Below are positions 8,317-17,888 of a DNA stretch of 64,000 bases, in pieces. Source of the DNA: Nostocales cyanobacterium HT-58-2 (lineage in GTDB: Bacteria; Cyanobacteriota; Cyanobacteriia; Cyanobacteriales; Nostocaceae); contig CP019636.1 of the NCBI GenBank assembly GCA_002163975.1, positions 7,133,501 to 7,197,500 on the forward strand. The letters are read 5' to 3'. Below the pieces are notes generated by a model. The model was not told the origin of the DNA. It worked only from the letters and a program-made list of their open reading frames with translations, and searched no databases. Each line of letters opens with the position of its first letter. Position 1 is the first letter of the stretch. The translations under genes and the position numbers were made by a program.

Positions 8317-9246
8317 TTATTTAGTAAACAAGAATCCACGTCCTTGGACTTGTACACTTTCTTTAGGAAAATATGTTTTATTTTTTTCATTAAAATCTAT
8401 ATTATTGTCTTGAATACGAGCAAGAGCATTACCACGTATATGAACTTCTGCTATAGTGTTCTCTGAGTCTACGCAAACATAAAAACCTTGTGTATTCACA
8501 TTGCCAGTTGCAAGAGCATCTCCACTTCCAGAAAATCTTGGCACTGATTGACCAGTAGTACAGGAGGGTGCTTGATTAGTAGTGTTGTTTATTCTACTTC
8601 GATCAATATAATCAACTAGAGGCCAAATTCGTTGTTGGTAGCTTTCGTCCTTCTTTGTCCATTGATTCATTTTAGTCTTAAGATTACCTGAACCTTGCAG
8701 ATCAAACATCTGAAAACCACCGTCTCTGCTTTTGTTTTTATCCTCTTCAGTAGCGCCATAGCCATTACTGATTTGAAATCTACCGATTCGAGCTGCTTTA
8801 GACCATAAAGAGTTACTTTCTGTAATCAAATAATAGGCGACTAAAGAGTAAACAAAAGTATCATCTTGCATCTTTGAAACTTCTTTTGAGATGAATTGCC
8901 GTTTCCAGAATACAAGCACAGGAAAGAAATCAGTTTTATCACTGTATCTTGGTAATTGCTTTCTAATTACATCAATTCCTTGAGCATCATATATGTAAAC
9001 TGACTCCTGTAAGTCTCGCGCAATATAATCAAGTGCTGCTTTGATTTCTTGCTCTGAAGTTGCTTTAGCTTGCTCTTGTTGATCGCTCGCCATGATATTA
9101 ATCGTGAATCCTAGCAAAGGTGTGATGACAAGGGTAGCAATGATGATGCCTACTAACAATTCAATTAGGGTAAAACCATCACATTTTTTTTTCACCTGAG
9201 AGCGTCGTTTTAGCTGATTAATAAAAAGCCATTTGAGCGGAGTCAT
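8317..9246 (-). CDS. hpsC: Hormogonium polysaccharide pseudopilin HpsC
   Basis: A 309-aa type IV pilin-like protein. After a 24-residue basic leader it has the cleavage motif CDGFTLIE (cut after Gly24, Glu at +5) and the hydrophobic helix LLVGIIIATLVITPLLGFTI. The following segment (EQEIKAALDYIARDLQESVYIYD) is typical of PilW/GspJ-like minor pilins. The large C-terminal domain is soluble and probably periplasmic. The next gene upstream is hpsB, 31 bp away, indicating an operon hpsA-hpsB-hpsC. The gene name rests on this order and remembered similarity to the N. punctiforme locus. Confidence 0.8.
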   Translation of the reverse strand: MTPLKWLFINQLKRRSQVKKKCDGFTLIELLVGIIIATLVITPLLGFTINIMASDQQEQAKATSEQEIKAALDYIARDLQESVYIYDAQGIDVIRKQLPRYSDKTDFFPVLVFWKRQFISKEVSKMQDDTFVYSLVAYYLITESNSLWSKAARIGRFQISNGYGATEEDKNKSRDGGFQMFDLQGSGNLKTKMNQWTKKDESYQQRIWPLVDYIDRSRINNTTNQAPSCTTGQSVPRFSGSGDALATGNVNTQGFYVCVDSENTIAEVHIRGNALARIQDNNIDFNEKNKTYFPKESVQVQGRGFLFTK

Positions 9247-9277
9247 GATGCTGCGTTTCCCCTGAATTTGTAGATAT

Positions 9278-9943
9278 TTAGCATTGAGACTGACTATTAG
9301 AATTACCAGATGGAGGTTTCAGGCGATCGCAGAAATCACCAAATGTTGTTACTCTGTTTGATATTTCTGTCGTCGTTTCAAGCAATGGCGCTTTGCGATC
9401 GCCTGCTCCCCTAGTGAAGGTTGGTTGTTTACTCGGTGCTGTTTTTAAATTTCCGCCGTCATTGGTAAACCCATCTGCCCTGTATACACGTATTCCCAAC
9501 TGGTAGCCATCTTGGGCATTAGTGGAGCTTTTGTTATACCGAAATGCTTGAATAACAAAGTCTCTAGTGCTGCTTATTGTACAGCCACTCCCATCTCCAT
9601 CAACACAGTACAAGTTAGTCGCTGGTACTGAACAGTAATCATTTGCAGTGTTACAGGACAAACTTCCTACCGTAGGAGCAGCGTAAGTGCCTAAATTATC
9701 AATGGTGCCTACAATAGGTGGCGGAAGAATTTGTCCAGATCTGACGCCATTGATATAAATTTTAGCAGCATCAGTTGCCAACTCAACGCGCCTTGCTTGT
9801 ACTCGTGTTGCCACAGATAAGACAATCACAGGTGCGATCGCTGCTAGTAAAATGCCAACAACAATAACTGCCACTAATGACTCGATAATGGTAAAACCCG
9901 ACTGACTGGATAAACAGACTTGTTGCTGTTTTTGGTGAATCAT
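9278..9943 (-). CDS. hpsB: Hormogonium polysaccharide pseudopilin HpsB
   Basis: A 221-aa prepilin-like protein. The leader ends at Gly16 in SQSGFTIIESLVAVIVV, giving a mature N-terminus FTIIE with Glu at +5, then a hydrophobic helix through about residue 45. The C-terminal region contains several Cys residues (SCNTANDYC, CVDGDGSGC, FGDFCDRL) that could form disulfides in the periplasm. This is a minor pilin (PilV/GspI-like) plan. It lies directly between hpsA and hpsC on the same strand and is expected to act with them in pilus-linked polysaccharide export. Confidence 0.8.
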   Translation of the reverse strand: MIHQKQQQVCLSSQSGFTIIESLVAVIVVGILLAAIAPVIVLSVATRVQARRVELATDAAKIYINGVRSGQILPPPIVGTIDNLGTYAAPTVGSLSCNTANDYCSVPATNLYCVDGDGSGCTISSTRDFVIQAFRYNKSSTNAQDGYQLGIRVYRADGFTNDGGNLKTAPSKQPTFTRGAGDRKAPLLETTTEISNRVTTFGDFCDRLKPPSGNSNSQSQC

Positions 9944-10038
9944 ATTTCAGCAATCAAATGATGTTGGCTGAGAAAGGCAAATTTATAAATATTTATTGGG
10001 CTAGGGCAAGGCAGTGCCGTGCCCCTACTTGATTAAAA

Positions 10039-13000
10039 TCAAGGGCATATGCCGCGTTGGTCGGAGCTGATAGCATAGCTACCATTAGCTTGTTGAGCAC
10101 ATAGCAAAGTCTTCACCCAAGCATCGTCTCGCGCGACTTCTCTAAAAAACTCGTTCGGCTCGTTTGTTGTCGGTGTCGTAAAGCGTTGAGAGAACAAGTC
10201 GGGTAGCTGACTCAGCAAGGCTACGTCATAACCCCAGAAGCGGCTAGGCGGAGTAAAGAACGGTGAACGACCAAGATTTTGATTGGGAGCGGGGGTTACA
10301 GTCAGTCTGTATCCTTGTGGATATCCAAAAATGGTTCCTGAATTGCTATACCCTGTCTGCGTATTATTAAAACCAGCAGTTACTATTTGCCAAGGAGCTG
10401 TAGCATAGCTACTGCGTTTAAATTGGATGAAAGAACCAGTTGCTGTATGGTTTATCTTTTCCCAGCGTTCTAAGTAACGCACTAGGTTTTCCAAACCACC
10501 ATTTGTTTCTCTTGGGCGTCCTGGCGTGTTACCTTGAGCAAATATGAGATTTGTTTCTGTATTTGTGGCAGTTTGCATCCAGTTGCCATTTGTCTTTGCA
10601 TCGCCACCATCGTTGATTTTATCCGATGCGCTTGGTATTAAGGGATACTGAATTTGCAGTACTGGCACTAAAAGAGGCTGTTCTGTTGGTCTTTTTCCAG
10701 TTAAGCTGCTGAGATTTTCAATCCATAATGGATATAGAGGGTCATAATTGTCTTGAGGAGAAGTGCTTACTTTACGTGTCCTAAACCATAGAGCATTACT
10801 GGATGTACGACAGGAGTTAGGTTGGTTAGAAGTACTGTAAGCACTGTATTTCTTACCGTCTATAGTAAGAGTCTCAAAATATGGATAATAGTTAACTTTT
10901 CCTGTACTACTAATCCCAATAAGAACTGGGCTGTTACTGAACAATCTTAAGTTATTATTCGCATCCCTTAAGAAAGCAACTCGACGGGGATAGCGGCGAT
11001 CCTCTTCTAACATTGCAGCTTGGGCGGTAGTGCCTGCCCCAAAACGGGTGAGGCGCGTATTCGGTGCTAATGGATCAGCAACAGAAGCTGTAGGATCAGA
11101 ATCATCTGATTGTGCAATCAGTTGGTACGCTTTTATGTTCTTTTCACTCTCATTCAATATACCGTCATCATTGGCGTCATAGCCAACTACCCAGTCATCA
11201 GGCTTACACAGTATAACTGTTGACTTACGGCAAATCTCCATGACATATTCAGAAAATTTTACTCGACGCTGAATTGGAGTAACGAAGTTATTGAAGTAGG
11301 AGCTACCTATAGTGCCACGACTATCAGTAGAGTAGTCGCTATCTGTAAAGGTTCGACTAGTAACAAAATTGTTATCCCAAAAGCCGTTAATTTTAGAAGC
11401 AGCTGAGGCAGTTATACTAGCTTCTGAAACACTAGTATCATTTGTAGTGCCGTTACCATTCAGATCAAAGCCAAAGTCAGATTCGTTAACAGTTCCCAAG
11501 GAACCATCACCGTTAGCATCAAAAGAGATAAAAATTGGCTTACTGTCTTTATCAACTAAATCATAGTTATTCCTCAAATCGTAGTCGCCCTCTTCACGGA
11601 AGCCTAAGCGGAAATTATCAGATAAAACTGTAATTGCATCAGCAATAACTGCTGCTGGTCGCCAACTTTCACCAGTGTTGCAACCAGAAAACTGACCTTG
11701 GCGACAGGCAAAATTAGGATTTAATGCTTGACGTGCGTAGAATTTGGAACTCCAGTTTTTTTCCTCTTTTAAGGAGTTGTCTGTGAACTCTTCTTGTGTA
11801 TGAACATTGAAATTTCCTTTGATGTATACCGGGAGATTAGATACTAAAATAAGACCCTTTTCTTCTGGCTTGTAAGTAGAGTTACGGCTTAAGTTACTAC
11901 TATTAATCAACATGATGGCATTCGGCCGTCGAGTGGGATCTAGTTTGAAGTCAGTGGCGCTTACATCTTTACTTAAATCACTTTGGTCTGCCAGTGCATC
12001 ATCACGAGTGGCGTAAATAATCCCACTATTTGGAAATAAAAACTCTCCACCAGTTTTTGATTTTCTGCGTAACAAATCTAAATCCAAAACAGTGGCACGA
12101 ATTTCTAAAGGCTGACGTAGTTCTACATCTAAATCGTAGGTTGTGGCACTTGTCGTGCTAGGTTTGTCAATCGCTTTAATCTGCCTCGCATCAAGAAAAG
12201 CGGTTTCCATAATAGCGCCATGAGGAATGATGGTATCTGTAGGACTGATACTGCTGTCTACAATTTTTAGGGCGCACATAGTAGAATCAACCGCTGATTG
12301 TTCTGCAAGGCTAAGCGGCTTGCTAACTGCAATTTTGCTCAAAGCTTTCTGTAGTGGTTCATTGACCCAGCGTCCATTCGGGTATTTCAGCTTTGCTTGG
12401 TACTTGAGTGCTTCGTCATAACCTGTCGTTGACAAAGATGAAACTGAGTAGACAACACCGTTATTGGAATTACCTGCATCAGCAGCAGCAACTCTGTTAG
12501 TCAGCTCTAAGGGTCTGCTAGAAATTGAAGCAGGAGTCGTAACTCTTTGTCTAATGTCTGGTAGTCCCTCTCGGTTTGTAGCTGTCTTGCTATTTGTAGG
12601 GTCGTAGTAGCTGCTGACACAAGCAATTGGACTTTGGTAATCAGTTGGGTTTTTAGGATTGTAGGAGTCATTTTGGTAGTGATAAACCGCTGTCGCCCGC
12701 ATTTGCAGGTATGGTGTCAAACTATTAGGTAAACCCTGACTTGTACTAGTCACACCCATAGGCATGGTATCTGCCCAAACTTTATCTGTCGCAGCGATCG
12801 CACTATTGAATTGAGCAGTAGTACTGCTGGGACTGTAACCATTAGGCAAGTAAATTCCTGCACCCGTGACGACTCGCAACCCCCCAACCACATCCAACGG
12901 ACCTTGGGGTTGTTGTGCTGCTGATTTTTCCCAAAAGTCGTCGCGGTCTGTGACTCCTAAATTGTCTAATTGATATGCTTGGGAAAAGCGCTTGCGAGTT

Positions 13001-14856
13001 ACAGTGCTGTTACCTCCATTCTTATTAACATCCCATTCCTTACCAGCAATGGTTTGTCCTTCGTCTGGTGAACTCACAAATTTGCCTTTGGTTGTGTCAA
13101 ACCAGTATTGAGGTAGGTTATTGCCAACTAAAATGCGATCGCCAATTTTTTGTTCTTTATTCGCTTTTACTTGTTCTATTGGATCTGTAGCAGATAAATA
13201 AAGTTTGTTACTACCGTTTTCTGAAATCCCTATCTCAGCATAATTACTAGCAGTTTTGCCATCAGCAGGATTGAAGGGAAATACCCACATATCCACTGGT
13301 CTTAGAGAGTTTCCACTTCCTTGAAGAGGACTATTTACTTCATAGTTATAACTTCCATATTTAAGTGGATTACCACCAGATGCAATTTCAGGAATTTCAG
13401 CGTAAGGAACGCGACGTGTTCGCTTTCTAAAGTAAATTCTTAGCTTTTCGTTACGTAGTTCAGCAGGATTTAAAGTGGAGTCATCTGCTAGATCTCGAGC
13501 TATTTCCTGTTGAACCTCATCTGGGAGATCTGCGTTATTTGGATATTGACTATTTGTTGCTTGTACTAAACGGTCAATTCGTTTTGCATATGCCTCGTCG
13601 TTATAAGCTGCTGTATTTCCATAAACAGATGTAGGTACAGTTTTATTTGTGTTGCTAATCACACTGGTGGCGATCGCACTGTTAGCTTTGTAGGATTGGT
13701 CAAACAAATCTACTTTTACGTCATTACCACTGGAACTTTCATTGACGCGGCTATTTATAACGTTACCAGCCACAACAATTTTGCTATTTTCTTCTTTGAA
13801 ATAGCAAGATTTAGCGCTACTGACTAAATAAAATCTGATTTGCTCGTTTTCTGCTCTTGTCAGCAAATTACCATTCGTAAAGATGCGTCCGTTCAGGCTG
13901 ATTCCTGCACCAGGGGCAATTTCTAAATCATCTTCGTAGATAACGGCATTATTATTCAGAGGGATTCTTTCTCGGTCTTGCTGATATTCCAGAGCCACAA
14001 AACCTTTATTCCCTGTAAACTTTTCATATTTATTAGTATCCAACCCTGTTGACTCTGTGATAGGTACAGTCGTGGTGTAAACAAAAATGCTTTTTTTTAG
14101 CTTACTACCCACTTTATACCAACCTTGAGTACTTACCAAGTTCGCGCTAGTAGAAACCTGGCTCTGACATTGAGTACCGACAGCACCCTCGTCCATTGGT
14201 GGCGTTCTAGCATCTAAAGGATTGCGAGCACGATTAAATTTCCCATCACGACCACGGCTTGGACTACGCAAGTAAATATTATAAAGAGTATAGCTATCGT
14301 ACTTACCATTATTATCTGTATCAACAGGAAATCTCCAACCAGTATCTATAATTTCTCTATCTTCTAGTTCCAAATCAACTTTAGTATTGATAATGTTATT
14401 CTTGTCATTGTCATAACTAAGTTTTAGAGGAGTTTCATCTCCAAACGTATATTTTGTAATATTTGTAGTTAAAACATTATAAAGAGAAGTGTCTGATGGT
14501 GTTGAGCGTGGCAGTGTAGGGTCTCTAAATAACTGTTCTATTTTTGCTTTTGCTCTTGAAAGAGCTGGTGATGCAGCGCTAATAACAGCCTGATTGACTC
14601 GAACATTACTAGCATTTTTTGACCTTTCAAAAGACCGAAATAAAATAGCAGTTGTTAGTAGCACAACTACTAATGCAACCATTGCAACTGTTGGTAACAC
14701 AAAACCAGCATTTGCACTTACTCTTCGTCTTTTCTTAGTGACGAATAAAGTTCTTAAGAGCCAAACAAGTTGCTTTTTAATTGTATATACATTTTTTTTG
14801 TTATTTTTTTTATAATGTTTTTTGACTGTCTTAAAAATTTGATGATTATGAAACAC
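10039..14856 (-). CDS. hpsA: Hormogonium polysaccharide biosynthesis protein HpsA (PilX-like, 1605 aa)
   Basis: A 1605-aa protein started at a GTG at 14856 with a GGGGAAG-like ribosome site upstream. Residues 1-46 are strongly basic. The motif NAGFVLPTVAMV with a hydrophobic helix (52-74) resembles a PilX-type prepilin, but Thr instead of Glu is at +5 if cleavage is after Gly51. The very large rest is a predicted extracytoplasmic region. Three segments contain EF-hand/dockerin-like acidic loops: around residue 178 (DTDNNGKYDS), 1109-1139 (DANGDGSLGT and DLNGNGTTND) and 1224-1239 (DANDDGILNESE). HpsA is required for hormogonium motility and polysaccharide in N. punctiforme. First gene of the hpsA-B-C series. 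Confidence 0.85.
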   Translation of the reverse strand: MFHNHQIFKTVKKHYKKNNKKNVYTIKKQLVWLLRTLFVTKKRRRVSANAGFVLPTVAMVALVVVLLTTAILFRSFERSKNASNVRVNQAVISAASPALSRAKAKIEQLFRDPTLPRSTPSDTSLYNVLTTNITKYTFGDETPLKLSYDNDKNNIINTKVDLELEDREIIDTGWRFPVDTDNNGKYDSYTLYNIYLRSPSRGRDGKFNRARNPLDARTPPMDEGAVGTQCQSQVSTSANLVSTQGWYKVGSKLKKSIFVYTTTVPITESTGLDTNKYEKFTGNKGFVALEYQQDRERIPLNNNAVIYEDDLEIAPGAGISLNGRIFTNGNLLTRAENEQIRFYLVSSAKSCYFKEENSKIVVAGNVINSRVNESSSGNDVKVDLFDQSYKANSAIATSVISNTNKTVPTSVYGNTAAYNDEAYAKRIDRLVQATNSQYPNNADLPDEVQQEIARDLADDSTLNPAELRNEKLRIYFRKRTRRVPYAEIPEIASGGNPLKYGSYNYEVNSPLQGSGNSLRPVDMWVFPFNPADGKTASNYAEIGISENGSNKLYLSATDPIEQVKANKEQKIGDRILVGNNLPQYWFDTTKGKFVSSPDEGQTIAGKEWDVNKNGGNSTVTRKRFSQAYQLDNLGVTDRDDFWEKSAAQQPQGPLDVVGGLRVVTGAGIYLPNGYSPSSTTAQFNSAIAATDKVWADTMPMGVTSTSQGLPNSLTPYLQMRATAVYHYQNDSYNPKNPTDYQSPIACVSSYYDPTNSKTATNREGLPDIRQRVTTPASISSRPLELTNRVAAADAGNSNNGVVYSVSSLSTTGYDEALKYQAKLKYPNGRWVNEPLQKALSKIAVSKPLSLAEQSAVDSTMCALKIVDSSISPTDTIIPHGAIMETAFLDARQIKAIDKPSTTSATTYDLDVELRQPLEIRATVLDLDLLRRKSKTGGEFLFPNSGIIYATRDDALADQSDLSKDVSATDFKLDPTRRPNAIMLINSSNLSRNSTYKPEEKGLILVSNLPVYIKGNFNVHTQEEFTDNSLKEEKNWSSKFYARQALNPNFACRQGQFSGCNTGESWRPAAVIADAITVLSDNFRLGFREEGDYDLRNNYDLVDKDSKPIFISFDANGDGSLGTVNESDFGFDLNGNGTTNDTSVSEASITASAASKINGFWDNNFVTSRTFTDSDYSTDSRGTIGSSYFNNFVTPIQRRVKFSEYVMEICRKSTVILCKPDDWVVGYDANDDGILNESEKNIKAYQLIAQSDDSDPTASVADPLAPNTRLTRFGAGTTAQAAMLEEDRRYPRRVAFLRDANNNLRLFSNSPVLIGISSTGKVNYYPYFETLTIDGKKYSAYSTSNQPNSCRTSSNALWFRTRKVSTSPQDNYDPLYPLWIENLSSLTGKRPTEQPLLVPVLQIQYPLIPSASDKINDGGDAKTNGNWMQTATNTETNLIFAQGNTPGRPRETNGGLENLVRYLERWEKINHTATGSFIQFKRSSYATAPWQIVTAGFNNTQTGYSNSGTIFGYPQGYRLTVTPAPNQNLGRSPFFTPPSRFWGYDVALLSQLPDLFSQRFTTPTTNEPNEFFREVARDDAWVKTLLCAQQANGSYAISSDQRGICP

Positions 14857-15200
14857 AGCTGCTTCCCCAATAGGTTATATTATGTGAAATATTATTTTTA
14901 TGAATCAATTTGCCCATTCAAAAGTTTTGTATGCTTAGACAAAACTTATGCCACTAAAGCTCTTCAGTAGGATATAAAACATTTATTGAGTTTTTTGTTA
15001 GTACTGATTCAATCTGAATTAGCTAATTTATAGCTGACTAAAAATAACAAAGCCATAGGTTCAGATGAATAGGTTCAGATGAATTTTGGAGTTTTATATT
15101 TTAATTTAATAAACTTCATGAAGATAGCGCTATCAGAGTAAGCTTATAGTACCCAGTAGTTAGATAAAACTATCAATATGTCAAAAATTAATATTAAGCA
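14857..15200. promoter_or_regulatory. Upstream region of hpsA
   Basis: About 340 AT-rich bp before the hpsA start (minus strand), expected to carry its promoter and a long leader. A short direct duplication of AGGTTCAGATGAAT occurs around 15058-15080. No gene was seen in either strand. Confidence 0.4.
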
Positions 15201-15227
15201 AATAAAAACCTCCCCTACATGGGGAGG
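15201..15227 (-). terminator. Rho-independent terminator downstream of rpmB
   Basis: Read on the minus strand, CCTCCCC-ATGTA-GGGGAGG forms a perfect 7-bp GC-rich stem (15209-15227) followed directly by TTTTTATTT. This is the classical intrinsic terminator layout for transcripts coming from rpmB. It insulates hpsA from the upstream housekeeping genes. Confidence 0.85.
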
Positions 15228-15264
15228 CAGTCAGAGAAAATAAAGATAGGGAATGACAATAAAG

Positions 15265-15291
15265 CCCCTCTCGTAGTAGAAAAGGGGTTAG
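15265..15291 (-). terminator. Secondary hairpin after rpmB
   Basis: On the minus strand, AACCCCT and AGGGGCT flank a roughly 12-nt loop, and the stem is followed by TTATTG. It is weaker than the terminator at 15201-15227 and lies between that one and the rpmB stop codon. Confidence 0.5.
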
Positions 15292-15305
15292 GTAATGTCA
15301 CAGTT

Positions 15306-15542
15306 TTAGTAATGATTCAAGTTAATTCCAGCTTCTTTCGCCATTGCTTCTAACCCTTTAATTTCTAGGGTTTTGATTGCTTTGGTAGATAGGCGCAGTT
15401 TTACCCAACGCTTTCCGCCTTCCCACCAAATGCGCTTGGTTTGTAAGTTCACTTGTTGAAGGCGTTTAGTGCGGCGATGAGAGTGAGAAATAGAAAAGGC
15501 GTTATTTGCCTTTTTGCCTGTTAATTCACAGCGACGAGACAT
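15306..15542 (-). CDS. rpmB: 50S ribosomal protein L28
   Basis: A 78-aa basic protein beginning MSRRCELTGKKANNAFSISH, the characteristic L28 N-terminus, and ending in KEAGINLNHY. The ATG at 15542 is chosen because the 19 codons of open frame before it do not resemble L28. It binds 23S rRNA in the large subunit. The single Cys of the N-terminus is present but the second pair of the zinc-binding CxxC form is missing, so this is the zinc-independent (C-minus) type. It follows htpG on the same strand, separated by a hairpin, and is closed by a strong terminator. Confidence 0.95.
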   Translation of the reverse strand: MSRRCELTGKKANNAFSISHSHRRTKRLQQVNLQTKRIWWEGGKRWVKLRLSTKAIKTLEIKGLEAMAKEAGINLNHY

Positions 15543-15622
15543 TGTTGAAACTCCGATTTTTCTTTTGCACAATCTCCCATTATATAAAACTACCTCCAAG
15601 GAGGATACGATTTATCATTGCT

Positions 15623-15649
15623 ACCCCTCCTGATTTGCAAAGGAGGGGT
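15623..15649 (-). terminator. Hairpin between htpG and rpmB
   Basis: ACCCCTCC (15623-15630) and GGAGGGGT (15642-15649) form a perfect 8-bp stem with an 11-bp loop, starting 17 bp after the htpG stop. No T-tract follows on the minus strand, so it may be an attenuator or a repeat-type stem rather than a full terminator. Confidence 0.55.
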
Positions 15650-15665
15650 TGGGAGTAAGGTTTTT

Positions 15666-17648
15666 CTACTTTGTAGCTTCTTGGGTTAGTTTTGTGAGTA
15701 CCTCGTTGGAACGCTCAACAAAGGCTTTCATTCCTTCAGCGTCAAAGCCTTTTTGAGACATGAGCGCCAAATCATAGATATGTTGGCAAACCAAGTTCAC
15801 AAGGTGTCCACTAGGTGAGTGAGCATCATCTTGGATAATACTACCTTGACTTAGATTTGCCAAATTTTGAATCAGTGGGTGAGCAGTATTAACCAGGAAA
15901 ACGTGGTCTTCGGGAAAATCTACTGTTTGCTGCTGCATTAAAGCGTTCATTTCCCGCAAGCGACGCAGAATTTCTGGCAAAAGTACCACTGCTGGTGGCG
16001 TTCCTTGCGGATCATCTGCTTTTAAAGCTTCAGTACGGATATTGACCTTCGGTTTGTTAAGAGCTTTCTCGAATAGCTCTTTAATGACCTCACTTTTGGT
16101 TTTATTTGTCTTCGGGTCAACAATTTCCCCAGCTTTGTCTTGGTCGAGTAGGGTGCTATCTAAGTCGGAGTCTACCCGTGTAAACTTGATATCCTGATAT
16201 TCTCTTTCTAAAAAGTTGATGAAGTGGGTGTCAATAAAGGAGTCCATAAATAGAACTTCCAAGCCTTGATTTTTGTGCAGTTCTATGTATGGAGCTTGTG
16301 CTGCTTCATCGGTGGCGTAGAAGACACGGTTTTCGTGACGTTCTTTATTGCGTTCAAGGTACTCCTTGAGGGTTGTATACGGCAATTTTGGAGTGTCTTC
16401 GTTTGCTGAAGGAACATCTTGCCAGACATCCCCCTCTGCTGACTGTACTTCAACTGTTGGGGTAGCCGTTGACTGTTGAGTGCTACTTGGTTGATAAGTG
16501 CTGCGAAAGACAATGATATCTTCAACTTGTTTTTTGAATTTCTCGTCGTTGAGAACGCCAAATTTTACAAAGGTTCCCAGGTCTTTCCAAGCGCTGATGT
16601 ATTGTTCGCGGTTGTCTCGGTAGAGTTCTTTGAGGCGATCGCCTACTTTCTTAGCAATATAGTCGCCAATTTTCCTTACGGTGCGGTCTGTTTGTAACGC
16701 ACTGCGCGATACGTTCAACGGAATATCGGTGCTATCAATGACACCCCGCATTGGCAGAAGAAATTGTGGGATAATTTCCTCACTGTGGTCACTGACAAAA
16801 ACTTGATTGCAGAAGAGCTTTATTTGCCCTTTAGTGACATCTACATCTGGTCTCATTTTGGGAAAATACAGAATACCATTGATGATGAAGGGATAATCTG
16901 TATTGAGATGCACCCAAAGCAACGGCTCTTCTTGGAAAGGATACAGGTAACGGTAAAACTCTAAATAATCTTCTTGACTCAGGCTACTGGGAGTTTCCCG
17001 CCATACCGCCCTTTGCTTATTTAGCACCTCGCCATCAAGCTTAATGGGCACTGGCATGAAGTCGCAGTATGTTTTAACAAGCTGCTGAATACGTGCGGAT
17101 TCTAAATACTCTTGTTCTTCCTCTTGCAGAGTCAGAGTAATGGTAGTACCGCGAGTTGTACGAGATGAATCATCCAAGATGAAGGATGGGGAACCGTCGC
17201 AAGTCCAGTGAACTGCTTGCGCCCCTTCTTTGTAAGACAAGGTATCAATTTCTACCTTTTGCGCCACCATGAAGGAGGAGTAAAAACCAAGACCGAAGTG
17301 ACCGATAATTGGTTGGTCTGAATTGCCTTGGTACTTATGGATAAATTCCTCGGCACTAGAAAAGGCAACTTGGTTGATGTATTTCTTGACCTCCTCTGCT
17401 GTCATACCGATACCATTGTCGGTAATCGAGAGGGTCTTTTTGCTTTTATCTATAGCGATTTGAATTTCTGGTTCGCCGATTTCACCAGAATACTCCCCAG
17501 CGCGAGATACCATTTTTAACTTTTGGATAGCATCTACAGCGTTGGAAACTAGTTCCCGAAAGAAGATTTCGTGATCTGAGTAGAGGGACTTCTTGATAAT
17601 CGGGAAAATATTCTCAGTATGAATACTGATTGTGCCTTGTTCTAGCAT
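15666..17648 (-). CDS. htpG: Molecular chaperone HtpG (Hsp90)
   Basis: A 660-aa Hsp90. The N-terminal GHKL ATPase domain is clear: RELVSNAVDAIQKL (Glu and Asn of the nucleotide site, about 31-44), DNGIGM (about 77-82) and GHFGLGFYSSFMVA (about 115-128). The middle domain contains LFCNQVFVSDH and IPLNVSRSALQTD, including the conserved Arg that contacts ATP. The C-terminal dimerisation domain is present. Cytosolic ATP-dependent folding chaperone; in cyanobacteria it is heat-inducible and associated with thermal and oxidative stress tolerance. It starts at an ATG and sits in the middle of the hps region, splitting the glycosyltransferase trio from hpsA-D. Confidence 0.97.
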   Translation of the reverse strand: MLEQGTISIHTENIFPIIKKSLYSDHEIFFRELVSNAVDAIQKLKMVSRAGEYSGEIGEPEIQIAIDKSKKTLSITDNGIGMTAEEVKKYINQVAFSSAEEFIHKYQGNSDQPIIGHFGLGFYSSFMVAQKVEIDTLSYKEGAQAVHWTCDGSPSFILDDSSRTTRGTTITLTLQEEEQEYLESARIQQLVKTYCDFMPVPIKLDGEVLNKQRAVWRETPSSLSQEDYLEFYRYLYPFQEEPLLWVHLNTDYPFIINGILYFPKMRPDVDVTKGQIKLFCNQVFVSDHSEEIIPQFLLPMRGVIDSTDIPLNVSRSALQTDRTVRKIGDYIAKKVGDRLKELYRDNREQYISAWKDLGTFVKFGVLNDEKFKKQVEDIIVFRSTYQPSSTQQSTATPTVEVQSAEGDVWQDVPSANEDTPKLPYTTLKEYLERNKERHENRVFYATDEAAQAPYIELHKNQGLEVLFMDSFIDTHFINFLEREYQDIKFTRVDSDLDSTLLDQDKAGEIVDPKTNKTKSEVIKELFEKALNKPKVNIRTEALKADDPQGTPPAVVLLPEILRRLREMNALMQQQTVDFPEDHVFLVNTAHPLIQNLANLSQGSIIQDDAHSPSGHLVNLVCQHIYDLALMSQKGFDAEGMKAFVERSNEVLTKLTQEATK

Positions 17649-17888
17649 AACTGGTAATCTTCAATGCAAGTATCTGAATGATAATTGAGGCAAAACCCCT
17701 CAGCACCCTTGTGTACACCCAAAGCCTAATTTAGGTGGTTGGTTAATAACTACCCTCATTTTTGAGGGAGGATATGGGAGCTCACCAATCGGATTTTATG
17801 GTGTTTGTGAAGGCGATCGCTCCTGCGTTGCAGCATTGATTACCCGATAGCAGCTATTCGGATTTCCCTACCAATTAGCCAAAAGTCA
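17649..17888. promoter_or_regulatory. Upstream region of htpG
   Basis: About 240 bp between the GT2 gene and htpG (both minus). It contains a small stem CCCTC-ATTTTT-GAGGG near 17754-17769 and a HIP1 octamer. No CIRCE-type inverted repeat (TTAGCACTC-N9-GAGTGCTAA) is visible. Confidence 0.4.

Noticed and set aside
17649..17888. CIRCE element for HrcA control of htpG
   Set aside because: The TTAGCACTC-N9-GAGTGCTAA pattern is absent.
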